Positions 1-5,297 of a DNA stretch of 6,045 nt are shown here, piece after piece. The notes below the pieces were generated by a model that saw only the letters and a list, made by a program, of their open reading frames with translations, ran no database searches and had not been told where the DNA came from. Position numbers and translations under genes: made by a program. The stretch comes from Sulfuritalea sp. Lineage in GTDB: Bacteria; Pseudomonadota; Gammaproteobacteria; Burkholderiales; Rhodocyclaceae. Each line of letters begins with the position of its first letter. The first letter of the stretch is position 1. The stretch spans positions 1 to 6,045 of the forward strand of contig JALHNN010000185.1 of the NCBI GenBank assembly GCA_022843505.1, read 5' to 3'.

Positions 1-1305
1 CGCCTCGGCCAGTCCCAGCTCGCCGCAGTAATGCGAGAAATTGCTGCCCACGGCGAGCGTCGCCGAGGTGAAGATCCAGGCCCGCGGATGGCCTTCCATC
101 TGGCGCTGGAAGATCGGCGCGATGTCCAGCGGCGTGAGATTCAGCGACATCGCCTGCAGGTACACCTCGACCCATTTGACGACCTCATTTGCCAAACCCG
201 CGCCGCCCGCGACTTCGGGATCGGCGCTGCCGCCACGCCAGCGCTTCAGGGCCGCCGCCAGTTCCTGGCTGCGGCGCAGGCAGTTGGCCAGGCCCTCGCC
301 GCGCTCGGCCTGGCTTTCGAGGTGGCGCCCGAGTTCGGCGATGGCCTCGCCCAGGTGGCGCAACGCGTCGTCGAAGGCCGCCTCGCCTTCGACCCGCGCC
401 GCCGGCAGGCGCAGGTTCTCGCCCTTCACCGCCAGGCGCAGGTCGCGCGCCGCCTTGTCCAGGGCGGTGGCCGCCTCCTGCAAAGGCGGATAGTCCTTGG
501 CCGCGACGATGGCTTCGTTGCGGGTATCGCGCGCCAGCTCGATGACCTGGTTGGTGGACAGGCTCTCGCCGAAGAACAGTCCGGCCACCTCGGGCAGCTG
601 GTGGGCCTCGTCGAAGATGATGGTATTGCAGGCCGGCAGCAGTTCGCCCATGCCTTCGTCCTTGAGCATGACGTCGGCGAAGAACAGGTGGTGGTTGACC
701 ACCACCACGTCGGCGACCAGCGCTTCCTGGCGCGCCGCGGTGACGAAGCAGTCCTTGGCGTGCGGACATTCCTGGCCGAGGCAGTTCTCGCGCGTCGAGG
801 TGGCCACCGTCCAGGCGCCCGAATCCTCGGGCACGTCGATGCATTCGGCCTTGTCACCGGTGTGGGTGCGCTCGGCGAAGCGCACGATCCTGCGCAGGTG
901 CGCCGCCTCCTCGCGCGTCGCCAGGCGTGCGGCGGACAGCGAGCGCTCCAGGTGGTAGTGGCAGACGTAGTTGGCGCGCCCCTTGAGCAGCGCGATCGTG
1001 GCGCCGACGCCGAGCGCGTCGCGCACCGTCGGCAGGTCGCGATTGAAGAGCTGGTCCTGCAGGGTCTTGGTGCCGGTGGAGACGATCACCTTGCCGCCCG
1101 AGAGCAGCGCCGGCACCAGGTAGGCAAAGGTCTTGCCGGTACCGGTGCCGGCCTCGGCCACCAGCGCGCTGTTGTCGGCGATCGCACTGGCGATGCGCTG
1201 CGCCATCTCCACCTGCTGCGGACGCGGACGAAAGCCCGGCACGGCGTCGGCAAGCGGCCCCTCGGGGGCGAAGATGCGCTCAATGTCGTGCATGGGATCG
1301 GGCAT
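1..1305 (-). CDS. yoaA: YoaA-type ATP-dependent DNA helicase (DinG/XPD-like, Fe-S), 3' end outside window
   Basis: This is a superfamily 2, XPD-like 5'-to-3' DNA helicase of the DinG/YoaA group, a cytoplasmic enzyme of DNA repair and replication-damage tolerance. The frame is open from an ATG at 1305 to the window edge (435 codons; E. coli YoaA is about 640, so roughly 200 C-terminal residues with helicase motifs IV-VI are missing). Visible elements are a Q-motif-like start (VPGFRPRPQQ, 22-31), Walker A EAGTGTGKT (51-59), four cysteines placed for a 4Fe-4S cluster (C115, C175, C180, C186), VVVNHHLFFAD (201-211), the DEAH box FDEAHQLPE (231-239) and motif III WIFTSATL (410-417). The start FAPEGPLADAVPGF and the segment ENCLGQEC resemble E. 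coli YoaA more than DinG, as I recall those sequences. The start is not fixed by a ribosome binding site; an in-frame ATG at 1293 is an alternative. The gene is divergent from the TAXI gene. The family is secure; the choice of YoaA over DinG is likely. Confidence 0.93.
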   Translation of the reverse strand, partial: MPDPMHDIERIFAPEGPLADAVPGFRPRPQQVEMAQRIASAIADNSALVAEAGTGTGKTFAYLVPALLSGGKVIVSTGTKTLQDQLFNRDLPTVRDALGVGATIALLKGRANYVCHYHLERSLSAARLATREEAAHLRRIVRFAERTHTGDKAECIDVPEDSGAWTVATSTRENCLGQECPHAKDCFVTAARQEALVADVVVVNHHLFFADVMLKDEGMGELLPACNTIIFDEAHQLPEVAGLFFGESLSTNQVIELARDTRNEAIVAAKDYPPLQEAATALDKAARDLRLAVKGENLRLPAARVEGEAAFDDALRHLGEAIAELGRHLESQAERGEGLANCLRRSQELAAALKRWRGGSADPEVAGGAGLANEVVKWVEVYLQAMSLNLTPLDIAPIFQRQMEGHPRAWIFTSATLAVGSNFSHYCGELGLAEA

Positions 1306-1317
1306 GGCGGGCGCGGC

Positions 1318-1323
1318 ATGGTA
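1318..1323 (-). promoter_or_regulatory. Possible -10 element (TACCAT) for the helicase gene
   Basis: Read on the minus strand, TACCAT sits 12 bases upstream of the helicase ATG at 1305. It fits the TAnnnT core of a sigma70 -10 box. No convincing -35 box is seen 16-18 bases further upstream. If it is real, the transcript would start only a few bases before the ATG, which agrees with the absence of a Shine-Dalgarno sequence there. This is a weak call from a six-base match. Confidence 0.22.
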
Positions 1324-1391
1324 GCACGCGAGGCGACCGGCCCCGGCCAGGAGTCGGCGCCCGCGACACGGCGATTCCGACCCGCGAGGGC

Positions 1392-1397
1392 TAGAAT
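1392..1397 (+). promoter_or_regulatory. Possible -10 element (TAGAAT) for the TAXI binding-protein gene
   Basis: TAGAAT matches five of six bases of the TATAAT -10 consensus and ends 27 bases before the ATG at 1425. That would give a short leader of about 20 bases. No good -35 hexamer is visible at the expected distance. The surrounding 119-bp spacer between the divergent helicase and TAXI genes shows no other obvious signal. Confidence 0.35.
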
Positions 1398-1424
1398 CGA
1401 TCCCATTCCACGACGCTGCGACCC

Positions 1425-2765
1425 ATGACCTCGCCCAAGATCCTCCTGCTGCGCGCCTGGACCCGGCTCAACGCCTTTTTCGGCAAAGGCCTGGTGATCA
1501 CGATCGGCTCGATCGTTCTGCTTGGACTGGCCATCGCGCTGGCCGCCTTCCTTTTCCTCAACACCGCCGCGCCGCGCACGCTGACCATCACCAGCGGGCC
1601 GGCCGGCAGCAGCTTCCAGCGCACTGCCGAGCGCTACCAGAAGATCCTCGAGCGCGAAGGGGTTGCGGTGAAGATCCTGCCCTCCGACGGCTCGGCGGAA
1701 AACCTCAAGCGCCTGGCCGATCCGAAACAGCATGTCGACGTCGGCTTCGTGCTCGGCGGTGCGGCCGGCGACAAGGCCTACGAACAGCTGCAGTCCCTGG
1801 GCGCCGTGGCCTACCAGCCGCTGACGGTGTTCTACCGCGGCAGGAAGGAAGAGCTCCTGTCCGCATTCAAGGGGCGGCGCATCAACATCGGCCCGGCCGG
1901 CAGCGGCACGCACGGCCTCGCCCTGGCGCTGCTCAAGCTCAACGGCATCGAGCCGGGCGACGGTACGATCATCGACGAAACGGACTTCGAGGACCCGGCC
2001 AGGGCGCTGGCGGAGAATCGCACCGATGTGGTCTTCCTGATGGGCGACTCCACCGATCGCACGGTGATCCGCAAGCTGATGCGCGACGGCGGCGTACAGT
2101 TGTTCAGCTTCACCCAGGCCGATGCCTACGTGCGACGCATGCATACGCTGAACAAGCTGCACCTGCCGCGCGGCAGCCTCGACCTCGGCAACGACCTGCC
2201 GCCGGACGACATCTGGCTGATCGGCCCGACGGTGCAGCTGGTGGCGCGCGAGTCTTTGCATCCGGCGCTGTCCGACCTGCTGCTGGAAGCGGCGCGCGAA
2301 GTGCATGGCCGGCCCGGCCTTTACCGCAAGCAGGGCGAGTTCCCCGCCGCGCGCGAAGGCGAGTTCCGCCTCAGCGCCGATGCCGCGCGCTACTACGCCA
2401 CGGGCAAGACCTTCCTCTACCGCACCTTCCCCTTCTGGCTGGCGACGCTGATCGCCCGGGTGCTGGCCTTCCTGGTGCCCATCGTCCTCCTGCTGCTGCC
2501 GGCGCTGAAGTTCGCGCCCATGATCTACCGCTGGCGCATCGAGTCGCGCATCTACCGCTGGTACCAGGTGCTGCTGGACCTCGAGCGCGAGGCCTTCAAG
2601 CCGGATGTCGATGACGCGCGCCGCGCCGAGCTGCTGCGCCAGCTCGACCACATCGAGGCCGCCGTCAACCGCATCGTCATCCCCGCCTCCTTCGGCGACA
2701 TGTTCTACGGCCTGCGCGGCCACATCGGTTTCGTGCGCCGCAACCTCCAGCCGGAAAGCCAGTGA
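1425..2765 (+). CDS. TAXI-family TRAP solute-binding protein, membrane-anchored at both ends
   Basis: This 446-residue protein belongs to the TAXI (TRAP-associated extracytoplasmic immunogenic) solute-binding family, whose members capture small organic acids or amino acids for TRAP transporters. A hydrophobic helix at about 23-46 is followed by the binding fold, beginning TLTITSGPAGSSFQ (52-65) and continuing with LPSDGSAENLKRL (85-97), VDVGFVLGG (104-112) and INIGPAGSGTHGLALALL (153-170), which are typical of the family. Unlike ordinary TAXI proteins (about 320 residues with a cleaved signal), it has a second strong helix at about 337-361 and a charged tail of about 85 residues rich in Arg and Glu. 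Basic residues flank both helices on the cytoplasmic side, so both ends should be inside and residues 47-335 in the periplasm. No DctQ or DctM permease gene is adjacent. There is no clear Shine-Dalgarno sequence before the ATG. The ligand is unknown. It could be a transport component with a distant permease, or a sensory or scaffold protein. Confidence 0.9.
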   Translation: MTSPKILLLRAWTRLNAFFGKGLVITIGSIVLLGLAIALAAFLFLNTAAPRTLTITSGPAGSSFQRTAERYQKILEREGVAVKILPSDGSAENLKRLADPKQHVDVGFVLGGAAGDKAYEQLQSLGAVAYQPLTVFYRGRKEELLSAFKGRRINIGPAGSGTHGLALALLKLNGIEPGDGTIIDETDFEDPARALAENRTDVVFLMGDSTDRTVIRKLMRDGGVQLFSFTQADAYVRRMHTLNKLHLPRGSLDLGNDLPPDDIWLIGPTVQLVARESLHPALSDLLLEAAREVHGRPGLYRKQGEFPAAREGEFRLSADAARYYATGKTFLYRTFPFWLATLIARVLAFLVPIVLLLLPALKFAPMIYRWRIESRIYRWYQVLLDLEREAFKPDVDDARRAELLRQLDHIEAAVNRIVIPASFGDMFYGLRGHIGFVRRNLQPESQ

Positions 2766-2766
2766 A

Positions 2767-2792
2767 AACGGCGCGGGGGTTTCCGCGCCGTT
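2767..2792. terminator. Hairpin terminator between convergent genes
   Basis: AACGGCGCGG at 2767-2776 pairs perfectly with CCGCGCCGTT at 2783-2792 around a 6-base loop, giving a 10-bp, GC-rich stem. It begins one base after the TAXI stop codon and ends 18 bases before the stop of the convergent hydrolase gene. On the minus strand the stem runs into four Ts (complement of the AAAA at 2765-2768), so it looks like an intrinsic terminator for the hydrolase. On the plus strand the bases after the stem (GTCTGTCGC) are only weakly T-rich, so termination of the TAXI transcript is less certain. Confidence 0.75.
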
Positions 2793-2810
2793 GTCTGTCG
2801 CACTATCCCG

Positions 2811-3983
2811 TCAGCGCGCCATGAAGCCGCGTATCGCCTCGCCTGCCTTGGCGACGTTGAGCACGCCGTCGAGGTGGCCGCCCTCGCCCTCGATGACGAA
2901 GACCTCGGCCTTGCCGCCCTGGGCGATGAACTTCTCCGCCGCCTTCTTCGAAAACTCGGGCGGGAAGATCAAGTCGGAGGCCGCCGGCACGAAGAGGATC
3001 CGGGCCTTGATCTTGCCGACCTCGCCCTCGACGTTGTAAAGCTGGTTGGCCTTGGCCATGTAGATCTTGTTGTTGGCATCCGTGGTCTTGGCCCGCGCCA
3101 CGCCGGCCTTCTGCAGCGTGTCCTCGATCAGGAAAACGTTGGTCCGCTCGTCGCCCGGCTTCTTGCTTTCGTCCGCCAGTTTGTAGCCGAAGCTCTTCTC
3201 CGCCCAGCCCCAGTGGCGCGCCGTCAGGGTCACCAGCTTCAGGGCCTGGGCCACGCCGTCGAGCGGCTCCTCCTTGCCGTAGTAGTCGCCGTTGTTCCAT
3301 TTCGGGTCGAGCTTGATCGGCAGCACCCAGGCATCGAGCAGGCCGATGACCCAGGGCGAGATCGAGAATCCCGGCCCGATGACGTGGATCACGCGCTCGA
3401 CGTAGTCCGGGTAATTGACCGCCCACTCCATGGCCTGCACCGAGCCGCCCGAAGCACCGGCCACGGCCTGCAGCTTCTTCACGCCGAGGCTGTCGAGCAG
3501 GGCCTTGTGCACCCGTACCGAATCGCGCATCGAGACCACGGGGAAGGACAGGCCGTAGGGCTTGCCGGTCGCCGGATTGATCGAGGAGGGCCCGGTGGTG
3601 GTGACGTTCGGGTCCTTGGTGTTGAGGTTGGACAGGGTGTCGGCCGAGACCACGAAATACTTGTCGGTGTCGATCGGCTTGCCCGGCCCGATGATCGAGT
3701 TCCAGTAGCCGGGGGCGGCGTCGGTTTCCTTGTACTTGCCGGCGGCATGCGAGGTGCCGGAGTAGAAGTGGGCGATGAACACCGCGTTGTCGCCGGCGCC
3801 ATTCAGCGTGCCGTAAGTCTCGTAGCCGACCTTGACCTGGGCGATGGGCTTGCCGCCCGCGGTGGTGTAGGACGGCAGTGTGAAGATCTTCTTCTCGCCC
3901 AGCTTGTCGTAGGCCTGGCTGGCGCCGCCGAAGGAAAACAGGGCAACGGCAGCGAAAACGGAGAAACAGCGAAAGCGCAGCAT
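2811..3983 (-). CDS. Secreted MetX-like alpha/beta hydrolase (putative esterase)
   Basis: This 390-residue protein has the alpha/beta-hydrolase fold of the homoserine O-acetyltransferase (MetX) group but carries an export signal. Residues 1-24 form a signal peptide: LRFR, a hydrophobic stretch, then ASQA with likely cleavage before Tyr25. The mature part shows the MetX-like YETYGTLN (54-61), a nucleophile elbow GASGG with Ser178 followed by VQAMEW, an acidic residue in AASDLIFPPE (Asp337), and the terminal GGHLDGVL with His370, so a complete Ser-Asp-His triad is present. True MetX enzymes are cytoplasmic and carry GGSMGG at the elbow; here it is AGASGG. An exported esterase or acyltransferase of unknown substrate is therefore more likely than methionine synthesis. 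The start at 3983 is chosen because AAGGAGG lies five bases upstream and the signal peptide starts there. A longer in-frame reading to 4082 adds 33 Arg-rich residues that would spoil the signal. The gene converges on the TAXI gene and diverges from the lipoprotein gene. Confidence 0.9.
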   Translation of the reverse strand: MLRFRCFSVFAAVALFSFGGASQAYDKLGEKKIFTLPSYTTAGGKPIAQVKVGYETYGTLNGAGDNAVFIAHFYSGTSHAAGKYKETDAAPGYWNSIIGPGKPIDTDKYFVVSADTLSNLNTKDPNVTTTGPSSINPATGKPYGLSFPVVSMRDSVRVHKALLDSLGVKKLQAVAGASGGSVQAMEWAVNYPDYVERVIHVIGPGFSISPWVIGLLDAWVLPIKLDPKWNNGDYYGKEEPLDGVAQALKLVTLTARHWGWAEKSFGYKLADESKKPGDERTNVFLIEDTLQKAGVARAKTTDANNKIYMAKANQLYNVEGEVGKIKARILFVPAASDLIFPPEFSKKAAEKFIAQGGKAEVFVIEGEGGHLDGVLNVAKAGEAIRGFMAR

Positions 3984-3988
3984 GGATG

Positions 3989-3995
3989 CCTCCTT
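3989..3995 (-). promoter_or_regulatory. Strong ribosome binding site of the hydrolase gene
   Basis: On the minus strand this reads AAGGAGG, a near-perfect Shine-Dalgarno sequence five bases before the ATG at 3983. It decides the start against the upstream in-frame ATG at 4082 and predicts efficient translation. Confidence 0.85.
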
Positions 3996-4039
3996 GTTGT
4001 TCTGGACAGATTTCCGTGGGGTGCGGCGGGTGCCGCGCG

Positions 4040-4069
4040 AGTATGCACGACATGTTCGCGGGCCGGCAA
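4040..4069 (-). promoter_or_regulatory. Candidate sigma70 promoter for the hydrolase gene
   Basis: On the minus strand TTGCCG (4064-4069) and CATACT (4040-4045) are separated by 18 bases. Each matches four of six consensus positions of a -35 and a -10 box, and TG lies directly before the -10. Transcription would begin near 4033, leaving a leader of about 50 bases. It is a plausible but unproven match. The AT-rich stretch further upstream could hold a competing promoter. Confidence 0.33.
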
Positions 4070-4087
4070 GGCGAAGCCGCAACAGCG

Positions 4088-4120
4088 GTAATAAATCATT
4101 TAGGTTTCAGGGTTATTATT
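4088..4120. promoter_or_regulatory. AT-rich core of the divergent intergenic region, with a possible -10 for the lipoprotein gene
   Basis: This 33-base stretch is mostly A and T inside otherwise GC-rich DNA. It lies between the divergent hydrolase and lipoprotein genes. TATTAT at 4114-4119 matches five of six bases of a -10 box on the plus strand and would give a leader of about 60 bases for the lipoprotein gene, though no good -35 is seen. TAATAA (4089-4094) and TTATTA (4113-4118) form a 6-bp inverted repeat with an 18-base spacer, which could be an operator or chance. The rest of the 201-bp spacer (3984-4184) contains no gene that I can support. Confidence 0.45.
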
Positions 4121-4170
4121 CACCGTTCCGTCGCGACCGCGCATGCTCCCGGTTGGGTACAGCGGCGGAA

Positions 4171-4176
4171 AAGGAG
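4171..4176 (+). promoter_or_regulatory. Ribosome binding site of the lipoprotein gene
   Basis: AAGGAG lies eight bases before the ATG at 4185 (a second ATG follows at 4188). It places the start there rather than at the in-frame ATG at 4143, which has no such site and would put 14 extra residues before the lipoprotein signal. Confidence 0.82.
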
Positions 4177-4184
4177 ATAGCCCC

Positions 4185-5288
4185 ATGATGTTGAAAGCCG
4201 CGATCCTGGTGGCGGCGGCCATGCTGGGCCTGACGGCTTGCGGCCCGCCGGAACCCATTAAATTGGGTTTCATCGGCGGGCTTTCCGGCCGGGTTGCCGA
4301 CCTCGGCGAGGCGGGCCGCAACGGTGCGCTGCTGGCGGTCGAGGCCGCCAACGCCGCGGGCGGGATCAAGGGCCGCAAAGTCGAACTTCTGGTTCACGAC
4401 GACGAGCAGAAGGCCGAAACCGCGATCCGGGAAGTGGAATCGCTGGTGGCGATGCGAGTCGATGCCATCATCGGTCCGATGACCAGTTCGATGGGCGAGG
4501 CGATCCTGCCGGTGGTTACCCGCGCGGGAGTGGTTCTGGTCAGCCCCACCATCACGGCCTCTACCCTGTCCGGCAAGGATGACCTGTTGTTCAAGGTGGC
4601 ACCCTCGGCAGCCGAAAGCACCCGGCGTAGCGCCGCCCACGAATATGCCCGCGGCGCGAGGCGCGTGGCCATCGTGTACGACCTGAGCAATCGCGCATTC
4701 ACCGCTGACTGGGCGACACACTTCCGCAATGCGTTTGTCGCGCTCGGTGGATCGGTGGTTGCCGAAGGCAGTTTCACGTCGGGCAATGACGCTTCGTATG
4801 CCGAAGCGGTTAAGAGCATCATGGCTTCGCGGGCGGACCTGCTGCTGTTTGTCGCCAACGCCGTCGACACCGTCCGTCTGACCCGGCTTGCACGCAGCCA
4901 GGGCCTGCAACAAGCGGTGACAACCTCGACCTGGGCGGCGACCGAACATCTCGTCCAGCTCGGCGGTCGCACGGTCGAGGGTATCACCATGACCCAATTC
5001 TTCAACCGGGACGATACCTCGCCGCGCTATCGCGCGTTTGCGGATGCCTATCGCACCCGCTTCAAGCTGGAGCCCGGGTTCGCCAGCGTTGCTGCCCATG
5101 ATGCCACCCAGGCGGTGCTTGTCGCAATGATCCAGGCCGGCAAATCCATGCCCCTGAGGGAAGCACTGATCGCCGCCGGACCCTTCGAGGGGCTTCAGGA
5201 ACGCTGGAACTTCGACCGCTATGGCGATGCCGCACGGCAGACCAAGATTGCGGTCGTGCGCGATGGCCGGATCGTCGTCATCGACTAG
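4185..5288 (+). CDS. Periplasmic-binding lipoprotein, branched-chain amino acid type (Peripla_BP_6)
   Basis: This 367-residue protein is a type 1 periplasmic binding protein of the Leu/Ile/Val (LivJ/LivK-like) family, which closes around amino acids, amides or small carboxylates. A lipoprotein signal is clear: Met-Met-Leu-Lys, a hydrophobic stretch, then the lipobox LTAC with Cys19 as the lipidated residue. The residue after it is Gly, not Asp, so sorting to the outer membrane is possible. The fold begins IKLGFIGGLSGRVADLG (25-41), followed by GRNGALLAVEAANAAGGIKG (44-63), DAIIGPMTSSMGEA (93-106), VLVSPTITAST (117-127) and VAIVYD (161-166). The length is normal for the family. No permease or ATPase gene is visible; nine bases after the stop a membrane sensor gene begins, so the two are probably co-transcribed and translationally linked. 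It could serve an ABC importer encoded elsewhere, but the context favours a ligand-presenting role in signalling. The ligand cannot be read from the sequence. Confidence 0.92.
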   Translation: MMLKAAILVAAAMLGLTACGPPEPIKLGFIGGLSGRVADLGEAGRNGALLAVEAANAAGGIKGRKVELLVHDDEQKAETAIREVESLVAMRVDAIIGPMTSSMGEAILPVVTRAGVVLVSPTITASTLSGKDDLLFKVAPSAAESTRRSAAHEYARGARRVAIVYDLSNRAFTADWATHFRNAFVALGGSVVAEGSFTSGNDASYAEAVKSIMASRADLLLFVANAVDTVRLTRLARSQGLQQAVTTSTWAATEHLVQLGGRTVEGITMTQFFNRDDTSPRYRAFADAYRTRFKLEPGFASVAAHDATQAVLVAMIQAGKSMPLREALIAAGPFEGLQERWNFDRYGDAARQTKIAVVRDGRIVVID

Positions 5289-5297
5289 GCGTAGCGC

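Noticed and set aside
1306..1424. Small RNA or riboswitch in the helicase-TAXI spacer
   Set aside because: The 119 bases show no strong stem followed by a T-tract and no recognisable aptamer motif; the space is fully accounted for by two short promoters.
31..1428. Long plus-strand open frame (465 codons) across the helicase gene
   Set aside because: Its product is low-complexity, rich in Arg, Ala, Gly, His and Gln with no recognisable motif, while the minus strand encodes an intact helicase with all expected motifs. It is a mirror frame caused by high GC.
1086..2723. Long minus-strand open frame (545 codons) opposite the TAXI gene and helicase start
   Set aside because: It spans two real genes and their promoter region, has antisense-type composition (Gln, Arg, Ala, Val, His, Asp) and no family resemblance. 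The plus-strand TAXI protein is clearly the coding frame.
2811..3983. Annotation of the hydrolase as homoserine O-acetyltransferase (metX)
   Set aside because: The signal peptide and the altered nucleophile elbow argue against a cytoplasmic acetyl-CoA-dependent enzyme. Only the fold and triad are shared.
3984..4082. 33-residue N-terminal extension of the hydrolase starting at 4082
   Set aside because: The extension is Arg-rich, precedes a complete signal peptide, and has no ribosome binding site, whereas AAGGAGG lies five bases before the ATG at 3983.
2874..4091. Plus-strand open frame (405 codons) opposite the MetX-like hydrolase
   Set aside because: It shows no motifs and has the composition of a mirror frame. 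The minus-strand frame has a signal peptide, ribosome binding site and catalytic triad.
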